The notes beneath the pieces were generated by a model. The model was given only the letters and a program-made list of their open reading frames with translations. It was not told the origin of the DNA and did not search any database. A program made the translations under genes and the position numbers. Shown piece by piece: positions 47,910 through 58,243 of a stretch of DNA of 64,000 bases; positions within the stretch are counted from its first letter, which is position 1, and every line of letters begins with the position of its first letter. The stretch lies in the NCBI RefSeq assembly GCF_020080835.1, contig NC_058167.1, forward strand, positions 4,960,659-5,024,658. Reading direction: 5' to 3'. The DNA is from Cotesia glomerata (lineage: Eukaryota > Arthropoda > Insecta > Hymenoptera > Braconidae).

Positions 47910-50378
47910 ATTATTATTAGGGCCGAGAATTTAGTTTTTTTAAAAGAGAGAGACAGAAGATAGGCGTAGCCAAGCGTTCTGATTGGTCGTAATAAAGAAA
48001 TTGTTTTTTGTTTATCGATATTAAGTGAAGACAGCAGCTTGAATAAAAAATAAAATTTAGATTGCTAATCCAACATAAAAATATAAAAAATATGTCAAAA
48101 AAAAACAGGTTAGTTTGCAGATGTGAAGGTGCTTGTAAACAAATACAAATCTGTGCTGCTCAGATAAATAAAGAAGAGAATTTGAAACACCGTGTTGCAA
48201 CTAAAATGTTTAATGAAATGAATAAAAGTGAACAGTGACAAGCTGGCGATTTCACTGGAGATCGCGTAAAGGAATTGCTCCCGGTCTCACTGGTAATTTT
48301 GCTGGAGATCGCACTGACGGTCTTTTTAAAGGTCTCGCTGGAGGTCACGCTAGAAATCTTGCTGACGGTCTCGCTGGAGATCACGCTGATAGTTTTTCTA
48401 GAGGTCTCGCTGTCGGTATCACTGGAGGTCGTTTTGCTGGGAGTTGTGCTAATGGTATGGCTGCCGGTCTCGCTCGTAATTTTGCTAGCGATCACAGTGA
48501 CGGTTTCGCTCGAGATCACGCTGACGGTCTTTCTGGAGGTCTCGCTGGAGATCACGCTGATGGTCTCGCTGGAGGTCGTTTCGCTAGAAGTTGTGCTAAT
48601 GGTATTGCTGCCAGTCTCGCTGGTAATTTTGCTAGCGATCACAGTGATGGTATCGCTGGAGATTACGCTGACAGTCATTCTGAGAGTCCCGCTGGAGATC
48701 ACGCTGACAATTTTTCTGGAGGTCTCGCTGGTGATTACGCTGACGGTTTTTCTGGGAGTCTCGCTGGAGATCACGCTGACGATCTCGCTGGAGATCATGC
48801 TGACGATCATTCTGGAGGTCTCGCTGGTATTCACGCTGATGGTGATCTCCAGCGAGACTCCCAGAAAAACCGTCAGCGTAATCACCAGCGAGATCTCCAA
48901 AAAGATCGTCAGCGTGATCTCCAGCGAGACCTCCAGAAAGATCGTCAGCGTGATCTCCAGCGAAACCTCTAGAGAGACAATCAGCGTGATTACCAGCAAG
49001 ACCTCCAGAAAGATCGTCAGCATGATCTCCAGCGAGATCGTCAGCGTGATCTCCAGCAAGACTCCCAGAAAAACCGTCAGCGTAATCACCAGCGAGACCT
49101 CCAGAAAGATCGTCAGCGTGATCTTCAGCGAGATCGTCAGCGTGATCTCCTGTGAAACCTCTAGAGAGACCGTCAGCGTGATCTCCAGCGAGACCTTCAG
49201 AAATACAGTCAGCGTGATCTCCAGCAAGACTCCCAGAAAAACCGTCAGCGTAATCACCAGCGAGATCTCCAGAGAGATCGTCAGCGTGATTTCCAGCGAG
49301 ACTTCCAAAAAGATCGTCAGCGTGATGGCCAGCGAGACTTCCAGAAAGACCATCAGCGTGATTACCAGCGAGACCTCCAGAAAGATCGTCAGCGTGATCA
49401 CCAGCGAGATCGTCAGCGTGATCTCCAGCGAAACCTCTAGAGAGACCGTCAGCGTGATCTCCAGCGAGACCTCCAGAATGATCGTCAGCATGATCTCCAG
49501 TGAGGTCGTCAGCGTGATCTCCAGCGAGACTCCCAGAAAAACCGTCAGCGTAATCACCAGCGAGACCTCCAGAAAGATTGTCAGCGTGATCTCCAGCGGG
49601 ACTCTCAGAATGACTGTCAGCGTAATCTCCAGCGATACCATCACCGTGATCGCTAGCAAAATTACCAGCGAGACTGGCAGCAATCCCATTAACACAACTT
49701 TTAGTGAAACGACCTCCAGCGAGACCATCAGCGTGATCTCCAGCGAGACCTCCAGAAAGACCGTCAGCGTGATCTCGAGCGAAACCGTCACTGTGATCGC
49801 TAGCAAAATTACCAGCGAGACCGGCAGCTATACCATTAGCACAACTCCCAGCAAAACGATCTCCAGTGATACCGACAGCGAGACCTCTAGAAAAACTATC
49901 AGCGTGATCTCCAGCGAGACCGTCAGCAAGATTTCTAGCGTGACCTCCAGCGAGACCTTTAAAAAGACCGTCAGTGCGATCTCCAGTAAAATTACCAGTG
50001 AGACCGGGAGAAATTCCTTTACGCGATCTCCAGCGAAATCGTCAGCTTGTCACTGTTCACTTTTATTCATTTCATTAAACATTTTAGTTACAACACGGTG
50101 TTTCAAATTCTCTTCTTTATTTATCTGAGCAGCATAGACTTGTATTTGTTTACAAGCACCTTCACATCTGCAAACTAACCTGTTTTTTTTTGACATATTT
50201 TTTATATTTTCATATTGGATTAGCAATCTAAATTTTATTTTTTATTCAAGCTGCTGTCTTCACTTAATAGCGATAAACAAAAAACAATTTATTTATTACG
50301 ACCAATCAGAACGCTTGGCTACGCCTATCTTCTGTCTCCCTCTTTTAAAAAAACGAAATTCTCGGCCCTAATTATTAT
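47910..50378. mobile_element. hAT-type foldback element B with perfect 8-bp target duplication
   Basis: Terminal inverted repeats start TAGGGCCGAGAATTT at 47918 and end with the complement at 50370. ATTATTAT is directly repeated outside both ends (47910-47917 and 50371-50378). An 8-bp duplication and TAGGG ends fit the hAT superfamily. Each arm has about 320 bases of unique sequence and then a minisatellite made of 12-base modules. The minisatellites are in opposite orientation and meet near 48840. The left array is about 600 bases and the right about 1200, so the arms are unequal. No transposase gene is present; it must be mobilised in trans. Confidence 0.88.
48240..50045. repeat. Inverted minisatellite arrays of 12-base modules
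   Basis: On the right side (48842-50045) three modules recur in mixed order: CGTCAGCGTGAT, CTCCAGCGAGAC and CTCCAGAAAGAT. Units of 24 and 36 bases therefore alternate. The left side (48240-48838) carries the complements. All module lengths are multiples of three, which keeps reading frames open: 617 codons on plus (48275-50128) and 548 on minus (48160-49806). The predicted peptides are Ser/Thr/Val/Ile/Leu/Glu repeats with no domain. I regard them as by-products of the repeat. Confidence 0.9.
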
Positions 50379-50648
50379 ATAATAAAATTAAAATATTAAA
50401 AAATTATTGAATAAAATAATCAATTACTACTCTCATATTATGCAAATATATTATATAGCTCTTCAAATATATTACATTCTATTCCTTTTCGTGTATTTGA
50501 ATGTTTAGCGACAAATTTAAACTACGCGCCCTTCGAGTCTTTTCGAACAACAAAAAATCGATAACACATTTTCGATGTATCGATATTAAATATCAATACA
50601 AAGAGAGAGAGGTAATACATAACCTGCAATATTTCTTAACATATTATT

Positions 50649-50838
50649 ATGGCTCCAAAACGAAAAAATTCTTTTAATTCTTATTATAGAATTGAAAAAA
50701 AACGTTTCATGGAAAAATACATTTCTGATTCTGAGAGGGAAAATATTGAAATTTGTGATAACATAAGTTCTGAGGATGTACCAGGTGGCGTTTGTCATCA
50801 TAATACTACTAATAACAACGATTCTCAAACAGCTACGA
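50649..50838 (+). other. Candidate first exon of an unknown gene inside element A
   Basis: ATG-initiated open stretch beginning MAPKRKNSFNSYYRIEKKRF, basic at first and then acidic (SDSERENIEICDNISSED). It ends at a consensus donor (GTAAGT) near 50839. This fits the first coding exon of a nuclear protein, possibly the element's own transposase. No second exon is evident, and the frame closes within 10 codons beyond the donor. Confidence 0.4.
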
Positions 50839-50874
50839 GTAAGTTTATTATATACAGTGTTGATTCATAACATC

Positions 50875-51115
50875 CCTGGTTGGAGGGAACCATTGGGCAA
50901 GGCCTGGACCAGATCTTGGCCAGCCGTCATGCCAGTGTTCCAAGCCTTGGCATGAGGCTAGGGTGAGCCTCGGCTGACCACTGGGCGGACAATGGTCCGA
51001 GCCTTGGATGATGGCCATGTTCCAAGCCTTGGGAAACAAAAACACAAGGCTTGGGCCGAGTCTTGGGAAACAAATGGCCCAGGGCTCGGACCAAGCCTTG
51101 GGGAACTAATTTACC
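50875..51115. repeat. Third GGCCAAG-rich array inside element A
   Basis: GC-rich degenerate repeats with TTGGGCAAGGCC, TCCAAGCCTTGG and CAAGGCTTGGGCC, the same motif family as the arms at 47225 and 52225 but without a mirrored partner. It may be the end of another truncated copy. Confidence 0.6.
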
Positions 51116-51244
51116 AGGACTAAAAAAAATGCAAACATTATTAAAAAATTAAATTTGATTTTAATTGTATTCGCGATTTTACGGTTTATTATCAGCTTTA
51201 CATTATCGTATCTCGCGATTACACCAGATTACCTTGAAAAAATC

Positions 51245-51330
51245 TTTGCTCACGATGGGAATCGAACCTGGGTCACCCGCGTTGAAGTCTCGAACCGTAC
51301 TGACTTCGCTGCACTTCGTAGTAACACTAA
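51245..51330 (-). other. tRNA-like stretch (possible SINE head)
   Basis: On the minus strand the B box GGTTCGATTCC is perfect (51257-51267) and is preceded at tRNA-like distance by CGAGACTTCAACGCGGG. The T stem pairs only partly and the A box is weak. Not a functional tRNA; a decayed SINE head is possible. Confidence 0.3.
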
Positions 51331-51339
51331 CAGATTAGT

Positions 51340-51870
51340 TTTAGTTAAGTTAAACATCACTCAGTCATTTTGCTTTATTACATGATGTTCCATAATTAAA
51401 ATTGAACTTATAACTGCTAAAAATTTTGTATAGTTCAGATAATATAATTTGTTGACAGAATACAGTTATGAAATGTTTTTTTTTAATTCATTTGATTTCA
51501 ACGAAATAATTAAATTTTCTATTACCAAAAATAAATACATGATCATAATTGAGTACATCTAAATTAAGAAATTGTCACTTTTAATTTATAGAAAAGTAAC
51601 TACTTAGTATAATTTCATTCAATAATTTTTTTTTACGAAATGTTCTTACTATTATTTAAGATAATGTGACTATAAATAATGAATAATTGAAGCATTTTTT
51701 AGCGTTAGATTTTCTTCATAAAAAATTAATATTTTTTATCATTGAAAAAAATTTTTCTATGATTCAATTAAAGCACCAAGCTAGTTCTGAATTTATATTT
51801 GGTCCGATAGTAATAACTTCCCAAGGCTCAATTTGGAAATATCGAACCATTGAGCCAAGTCTCAAGCTAG
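51340..51870. other. AT-rich interior of element A without genes
   Basis: Only short ORFs. A brief GGCTCAATTTGG..CATTGAGCCAAG hairpin around 51826-51865 belongs to the arm-type repeats. Confidence 0.4.
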
Positions 51871-52224
51871 ACCCAGGCAAAGCCTCGGGTGTCAGTGACT
51901 TCCCAAAACTATAGTTTCACTGATAGATATATTTGTATTAGAAGTAATTTGTATATGTGTAAGAGAGTGATAAGCAAACTTACTTGTTAACAATTTTTTT
52001 CAATATTTTTTTTGTGGAGAAAAATAAACATTTTTAAAATATTCACAATATGTATCAGTATTTAATTTATCATTTTTTATTCACATGAAAACTATTTTTT
52101 GAGCAGCTTCGAGAGTTTTATACATTTTTCAGCAACAAAGAAATGATAGTTAGAAATAATTGGTCAACGATTAATAACTATATTTATTAAAATTTTTTTG
52201 TTGACAAGTCATTTATTAAATTCT

Positions 52225-52620
52225 TCTATCAGTGTTCGAAGCATTGGGCCAAGTATCGAACCGGGTTTAAGTCCGTGGTGATTTTTCAAGGCTTGGTTGA
52301 AATGTATCGAGACATTGGGCCAAGCATCGGAGCAGGCCTCGGCCAGTTGTAATCTCCCAAAGCTTGGTTCCAAAATATTGAACTATTGGGCCAAGCTTCG
52401 GGCCAGGCTTGGGCCAGTGGTGTACCCCAAGGCTCGACTTGAAAATGTCAAACCATTGGGCTGAGCCTCGGACCAGGCTTCGGCCAGTCGTGATCTCCCA
52501 AGGCTTGGTTCCAAAATATTGAACCATTGGGCCAAGCCTCGGGCCAGGCCTGGGCCACTGGTAACTTACCAAGGCTTGGCAAAGTAACAAATGGTCCAAG
52601 GCTGGGCCATTTGTCAGCAT
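52225..52620. repeat. Tandem GC-rich units in the right arm of element A
   Basis: Mirror image of 47225-47545 with one extra unit. CATTGGGCCAAGC, CGGGCCAGGC..GGGCCA and CCAAGGCTTGGTTCC recur every 70-80 bases. Contains open frames on both strands without recognisable protein features. Confidence 0.72.
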
Positions 52621-52638
52621 TGGCAAACCCTACCTGGG

Positions 52639-52950
52639 TATGATTTATCACTCATAGTAAAATTAGGTACTATATGACAATGATTTACGGCAATGTACAC
52701 AAATAATAATAATAATAATAAATTATAAATAATTCATTATAAATGTCTGAAATAAAGATAAAATTAATTCTTAAATTAATAACAATAATATTAGAAATTT
52801 CAAATATAAATAATACTAATAATATTAAATTCAATAAATAAATTAATAAATAAATATAAAATAATAAATTCAGAGACACACCGAGTGTGGATCTGTTGCC
52901 AAATTTAGGCGCAGGGAGGGACGCACACAGGGAATAAAAACCCTGTGACA
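52639..52950. other. AT-rich trinucleotide sequence, no gene
   Basis: Short (AAT)n tract at 52703-52721 and further AAT/TAA-rich sequence up to a small GC-richer patch at 52870-52945. No gene. Confidence 0.5.
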
Positions 52951-53285
52951 AATTAAAGCATAAAAACTATTTTTTTAGATCATAAATATTCCTAAAAAAA
53001 TTGTATTAGTCAGTTCTTTTCGTTAAGAAGTAGTTTTATACGTGTCCATCAATAATTGAAAACAAAAATTATCGAACAAATTTTAATTAAATTAGCTATT
53101 GAAAAGAAGCTGTTGATTCTTTAAATTCGACAAAAAATCATCTTTGTAGAGAATTTAATTTCCTACGAAACCATACCAAGGGTTTTTTCATATTTGGTAT
53201 ATTGAATTTTCTATAATAAAAAAATAAGTAAAAAAAAAACTTTTTTACGCGAAAATTCTTCTTTTTGCGAACGCTAATTGAAAAA

Positions 53286-53543
53286 GTGCCATTCGGCAGC
53301 CGAAATGGAAGTAGAATTCATTTTTACTTATTAATTAAAATTACAATTAGATTTTAACGTACGATTTTTTTTTGTATTCATTAGACTCAAAGTTTACACA
53401 GTTATTATATAAAATTTATTATAATCAATAATTATTACATGAGATTTGTTAATTACTTATTATTTACATGAAATTTGTTATAATTAATCAATTTTGTATA
53501 ATGTTGACTTAATTTTGGGACCATAAATCTTTTTTTATAAAGC
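53286..53543. other. AT-rich, no gene; direct repeat near 53400-53480
   Basis: ATTATTATATAAAATTTATTATAATCAATA-like sequence is repeated with ACATGA(A)ATTTGTTA twice (53437 and 53467). It ends in TTTATAAAG directly before the OTU reading frame. Confidence 0.4.
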
Positions 53544-54777
53544 ATCCTCAGTTAGATGATTTTATTCGAATGATATCTCGTGAAGGTGAATGGGGAAATG
53601 AAGGTTCGATCTATGCTATGAGTGATGCATTGAATATAATTATAATTGTAATTGGTGTTATAAAAGAAATACATGAAAAAAGTTTTATTTATAAATATTT
53701 ACCAAGTATAACATATTCACTAATACCGTTAACAATAATTAATGAAGTTGATTGGCATTTCATAGCAGCTCATAGAAAACTTGAATCACCGACGTTTAAT
53801 GGAAAAACATGGCAAGACATTCATATAGTTAAAATGAATGTTGATTCGAGTATTATTCATTCAACCGTTGGTGCTGATTACAGCAGACAAAAAAAAACAC
53901 TATAGATGAAAAAATAAATTCCAATAAGACTAACATAACCGTTGATCTTACTCAAATTACAGATGATATTGTTAATAATCAAGGAATATCTGACAATATT
54001 GTTGAATCTATTACACAAAAGGCACAACGAATCGCGAATCAAGTATCTCGTAGTTCGTCTTTGAGTGAAATTATGAACATCTTAAACGATTACCAGAACG
54101 TTATTTTAGAAATTTATGATAATATAAAAAATAAATTTGAAATTTATTTAAAAATTGTTAGTCAAGAAAAATGGCCGCGGAAAAAAAAGATAATTGAAGA
54201 AAGATTTCCTAACATTATTTTGAATAATTTTTTCCTTGATGACGTTGAGCGTGATGGAAACTGTTTATTTCGATCATTTGCTGAAATTATTCTAAATGAT
54301 GAAGAAAGATTTTTTGAATTTAAAATTTTTGTTATTTATCAAACAACAATGAATTTAAGTTTTTACGAAAAATTAGTTACAGCAAGAGAGATTGAAGTTT
54401 CAACATCTAATGAAAGAAAAGATGTATTGGAAAGTCCAAGTATGGTTGATTTTCTAAAAATGGTTGCGTCTGATGAAATTTGGGATAACGAAGGCACTTT
54501 ATTTGCAGTTAGTCACGCTTTACAAACTGAAATAATTTCATTTGGTGTTTTTGGCTTCATTCAGAAACTAAATCGTCTTATAACAATAAATCTTTCCACT
54601 ATAAATGCATCTAAAATATTAACATTAATTTATATTGATGACTCTCATTATTGTGTTTGTCGATATAAAAATAGAATGATCACTTTGACTCAGTACATTG
54701 AAGAAATTCGAAAAATTAAAGGTTTAACTTTAGATGATTACAGTATAGCTAAATTACAGGAAAGATGGTTCTCTTAA
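53544..54777 (+). pseudogene. Tandem OTU-domain cysteine protease gene, first module truncated
   Basis: Two OTU-type modules share one coding line broken only by a frameshift in an A run near 53888-53896. Module 1 (53544-53905) is a C-terminal half: LDDFIRMISREGEWGNEGSIYAMSDAL.. corresponds to MVDFLKMVASDEIWDNEGTL of module 2. Its catalytic Asp/Cys part is missing. A linker of about 50 codons joins them. Module 2 (54061-54777) is complete. OTU proteases cleave ubiquitin chains. AT content is high and no introns are seen. Origin could be a transposon, an insect virus or a bacterial symbiont. Confidence 0.7.
54061..54777 (+). CDS. OTU-like cysteine protease, complete module
   Basis: 238 codons, or longer if the upstream linker is included; the first ATG in frame is at 54073 (MNILNDYQN). 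The catalytic Asp and Cys are in DDVERDGNCLFRSF (about residues 60-73), where D-G-N-C-L-F is the OTU signature. The helical part follows, then DEIWDNEGTLFAVSHAL (about 140-156), and the catalytic His in DDSHYCVC (about 197-204). OTU cores are 150-200 residues, so the size fits. The N-terminal 50 residues may form a helix. It has no signal peptide and is predicted cytosolic. Confidence 0.72.
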   Translation: MSEIMNILNDYQNVILEIYDNIKNKFEIYLKIVSQEKWPRKKKIIEERFPNIILNNFFLDDVERDGNCLFRSFAEIILNDEERFFEFKIFVIYQTTMNLSFYEKLVTAREIEVSTSNERKDVLESPSMVDFLKMVASDEIWDNEGTLFAVSHALQTEIISFGVFGFIQKLNRLITINLSTINASKILTLIYIDDSHYCVCRYKNRMITLTQYIEEIRKIKGLTLDDYSIAKLQERWFS

Positions 54778-55560
54778 TAATATTATATAAAATATATAAA
54801 AAATAAGTTCAAAAATATAGATTTTTATTATTATCTGAGTCATTATTATAATTTGTCTGTTATTAATTATTTTATAAATTATTCGAAATGAAATATTTAA
54901 TTGATAATTACTAATTTTATATGAAGTCACCACCATGGATTTTTTCTAAGATATTTATTTTCAACATGACGTGCACTTATTAAAATTATAAAAAAAATGT
55001 GAAAATAAATTATGGGAAATATAAAATGAAGAGATTCTAATTATTTTTTTTTTTTTTTTCATTTGCAGTTTTAAACATTATTACAATGAAACAGTAATGT
55101 CATTTGACATCAATTTTTAGTAATTGATTTTAAGTAATTGATAGATTGAATTTTTCTGACAGCAAATAAATTATTTAAATTATAGTGATAATGATTGAAT
55201 TAAAAATTATAAAGTAAAAAGAAAAGTACAAAGAAAAAATAATCAATAAAAAAATAAATGATTGAGAAATGAATAAAAAAAAAAAGAGAAATACACAATA
55301 ATAAAAAAATGTACAAGCTTTTTAGGGACGGGTGAGGTGAAGCAAAATCATTTTTCTTGTTAAAGTGAAACTTCTTTTGTCGCGTTAAGAGTGAAATTTA
55401 TTGGTTTTAAATATAGTAATTTCGGTTATTAATCTTCAATTAATAATATTAATTATTTAAATTCGCAACTATAAACTCTATACGTCGAAAAATACTATTT
55501 GAATGTGAATAATTACCGTTTTCAATAAGAGAAATAACTAAGATGAGAATTTCATCTATT
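54778..55560. other. AT-rich, no gene seen
   Basis: A/T runs and short ORFs only. A slightly GC-richer GGGACGGGTGAGGTGAAG sits at 55324-55341. Confidence 0.5.
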
Positions 55561-55562
55561 AC

Positions 55563-56143
55563 CCTAGTAGCTATTTGATAAAAGCCTTGTGCCAGTATTG
55601 ATCAAGATACTTTAAAAAGATTTTAGATCAAGAATTGTATAAGAATTGGTCCAGATTCTTGACCAAGATAATTGGTTAAGACTTGAGCCAGACTGCAGTC
55701 AGAGTTTGTCAAGAATTTGACCAGCAATTTGGGGCCATCTTTTGCTAAAGTTTGGGCCATCCTATAGAGTAGAGGTTCTCATTTTATTTAAAAACTTTTA
55801 ACTATTTCTTGAGATAATTCAACTTTTTACATATCCTAGCAAACTAAATTAATTTTTTAAACTTGTTGACTAGACTATAAATAAAAACCACTGCAATACT
55901 ATGCTTTTCACATGCAAGTGGAAAGGAAGAAAATAGGTGCGCGCTCCTCGTTTTTTGCGTGTCTCGGCCAAGTCTATGTTAGGACTCTGGGCCAAGAATC
56001 TGATCAAATTCTGGGTACAGACTGTCCCAAGTCTGCCGCCAGTCTGTATAAAGAATCTTGATCAAATGTCCTGGTCGAAAATTGTCCAATTCTTCACAAA
56101 GTGCTTCTCTAAGTATCTTGCCCAATTCCATTGCTACTAGGAT
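55563..56143. mobile_element. 580-base MITE with CCTAGTAGC ends and CCAAG-rich arms
   Basis: CCTAGTAGCTAT at the left is mirrored by the complement of CCTAGTAGCAAT at the right. The subterminal GATCAAGAT, GGCCA and CTTGACCAAG motifs recur in both arms, while the centre is AT-rich. The composition resembles the arms of element A, but the terminal bases differ. Noncoding. Confidence 0.6.
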
Positions 56144-57295
56144 AGTTAGTCTTAATTTATTTTTATACTATTTAAAACAGAAAACGTTGGCATATATTTT
56201 TTTACATATGAGTTGATGTTTCTATTAATTAAATTATACTTGAATTTTGAATTAAAAAATATGGTTAAATAACTAAAGAAAATTTAAACCTCAGCAGTAA
56301 TACAAAATTCATATATATATTTTATATATAAGAAAAAAATGTCACTCGTAAATTATGTGCATTTGTCTCATTTATTTTAAGCACTACTTTAAATTTTATG
56401 ATTATTATCAGTTGCTCATGTATTATCTTTCCTGATTAGTTGACATTTATCTTTGACTAATAATTTAACAATCTTACAGATAGAAAATTAAAAATTAATA
56501 TTGCTAAAGAAGTTTTACTTCGGAGAAGTGTACTCTGCTCACATAATCTTTATTTTTTTATTGAATGATTGAGTAATTAGATATAAAATTATAAATACAT
56601 TTGATTTTTAACTCTTATAGAACTTAAATTAATATTTTACTTCCCCCCCCCCCCTCTCTACGTGGTAAAGGCCTACTGGGGACCCGCCACGTAAAAGAAA
56701 GGGGACGCATCTTAACACACAGTACCTTATAGGTGATGTGAAAATCTGTGTAATGACGAAGTTACTGGCTAATTCACTGCTTCATGGATGAATCACGTAT
56801 AATAACTTTATTTTAGACTCAGATAGTTTTTTCTCCTATTAAATTTGCTTTTAGAACGTTTTTATCTCTCAGATTTTAATTTTAAATAAAAAAAAAGGGA
56901 AAGAATTATTGTACTTCAATACTTTTCAATCAGTTTTATATAGATAAAACGACTGCAAGAGTAAAATTTCTTAAAAATGATCATAAGATGGATACTTTTT
57001 GTTTTAGAAAAAAATGAATGCACATAAATTGAAGCTTAATTTCTCAGATTTCAGATGCATTTTACAGAAATCGAATATCTCGACGCTTTCAAAAGCTATT
57101 TGAAGAAAAAGTAGTGAAAGTATCAAATTTTCAAAATTTCAGAATTTTGAAATGCTGTAATTTCTAAACTATTTAACCGATTAAGCTCATATTTGAACTT
57201 GACCTTCCCAATAGTCTATAGAATAAGTATGTTGAGTTTAGTTCAGATCCCTTGAAAATTCTCCACGCTATCGTCGTGACAAGCCGCGTTATATC

Positions 57296-57330
<35 letters not shown>

Positions 57331-57596
57331 CATATATAAACTTTTGAACTACATGTATTTTCTGAGTCAGATCATCGAGTTAGGTCGAAATATAGTAAAA
57401 TTTACGGAAAATTACGTCATGAGGACAAATACAATAGTTAGATTTTTATGAAATCTACTAAAAATGAAGATAGAGTGTTCAAATTTTGACACAATTTTTT
57501 TTTCGTAACTCTAAATGAAATTTTGATATGGGACCGAAAAAAAAAATCTTCGATTTATTTGGCACAGTCTAATACACATACTGAGCTGTCATTTAT
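56144..57596. other. AT-rich intergenic sequence
   Basis: No gene recognised. Contains a C run at 56645-56656 with GTAAAGGCCTACTGGGGACC and a TA tract at 57297-57326. A TTTGGCACAGTCTAATAC block at 57560-57577 mirrors TTAGACTGTGTCAAA at 45355, so part may be a half MITE. Confidence 0.45.
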
Positions 57597-57599
57597 TTG

Positions 57600-57775
57600 G
57601 CACAGTTTAATACATACAGACATAGTGACAACATCGCAGGGGCAGTCAGAGAAAGTTCTTATGACTTTAAAACGTCGAGATCTGATGAAAACTCGATTTT
57701 TGCAAAACGGGGTGAAAACAATAACTTCCCGATTTTTGAAGATCTTCGATTTTCTGAGCGGGAAGTTAGAAAACA
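57600..57775 (-). repeat. Family G repeat
   Basis: ACAGACATAGTGACAACATC, then GAAAGTTCTTATGAC, ACGTCGAGATC, AACTCGATTTTTGC, ACGGGGTGAAAAC, AACTTCCCGA and GAGCGGGAAGTT. The outward end is only TACATACAGACA, without a CA tract. Confidence 0.75.
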
Positions 57776-57849
57776 AAAATTTCAAGAAAATAAATACAAA
57801 TTGAGAAATCGCTCATAATGGCGATTTTTGCGAAAATAAAGAATTTGAA

Positions 57850-58165
57850 GCTTCGGGACACTATGGAACAAAAAATCGCCGCACTTTGAATTTTCCAGGA
57901 ATTTTAGGGGACACTTTAAGGTTAAAAAATTACCCATGAAATCTTTCGTTCATCCATTTTATCCAAAGATATCCAAATATCGTTAATTATGCGAATTTTT
58001 GTCTTTTTTTTAGTCAAAGTTTTCAATTAAAAAAAAAAATTTTTTATCAAAAACAATTCACTGTATCTCATAGAAAATATTGTGTAGTTTTCAAAACCCT
58101 CTTTTGATTTCTCATACGATCATTATTCCCAGAGCTATCGATTATCAAAAATAAAATGAACTTTT
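57850..58165 (-). repeat. Repeat R, right part of the interrupted copy
   Basis: Matches 44430-44625 in inverse orientation (CTGTATCTCATAGAAAATAT, GTGTAGTTTTC, GATTATCAAA) up to the LINE target site. The other part continues at 62246. Confidence 0.72.
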
Positions 58166-58243
58166 ATAGATTTATAGATTTTGTTTATTGATGCCAAGGC
58201 ACAAGCCAAGTGGCAATTTCTATTACATAGTATATACAGTTTT
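58166..58243 (-). other. LINE 3' tail of the chimera
   Basis: On the minus strand it reads CTATGTAATAG, GCCACTTGGCTTGTGCC (a hairpin), CAATAAACAAAATC and then TATAAATC units. This is a typical CR1-like 3' end with a simple repeat tail. It follows the copia LTR directly. Confidence 0.75.

Larger units (their letters stand above)
47212..52638. mobile_element. Inverted-repeat element A with CCCAGGTAGGGTT ends
   Basis: 5.4 kb bounded by CCCAGGTAGGGTTGGCCAAT at 47212 and its near complement ending at 52638. The arms are about 700-770 bases (47212-47905 and 51872-52638). The outer halves are GC-rich and made of degenerate ~75-base units built from GGCCCAAGC/CTTGGCC motifs; the inner halves are AT-rich. 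The interior carries the foldback element B, a Met-initiated candidate exon, further GGCC-type repeats at 50880-51110 and a tRNA-like stretch. No clear target duplication is visible. Confidence 0.72.
45390..53285. mobile_element. Outer inverted-repeat element C enclosing two further elements
   Basis: Arms of about 334 bases, 45390-45723 and 52951-53285, are inverted copies with few differences. They read TTTTTCAATTAGCG inward to GTTTTTATGCTTTAATT, including CAACAGCTTCTTTT and ACTACTTCTTAACG. They enclose 7.2 kb that holds elements A and B. The true outer ends are uncertain. It could instead be two separate copies of one short repeat in opposite orientation. Confidence 0.6.

Noticed and set aside
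48240..50045. CRISPR-like array
   Set aside because: The modules are contiguous 12-base units without unique spacers, in a eukaryotic foldback element flanked by an 8-bp duplication.
48160..50128. Two long open frames (617 and 548 codons) as repeat-protein genes
   Set aside because: They overlap on opposite strands, consist only of 12-base modules in both orientations and lack any domain. Their openness follows from module length and composition.
47230..52626. Pro/Gly/Leu-rich ORFs in the arms of element A
   Set aside because: They occur on both strands of degenerate GC-rich tandem units, and the mirror arm gives the same peptides. They carry no protein signature.
53544..54777. Integrated polydnavirus segment or complete viral genome
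   Set aside because: Only the OTU modules could be argued to be viral. No other viral gene, no circle-junction motif and no gene cluster is present.
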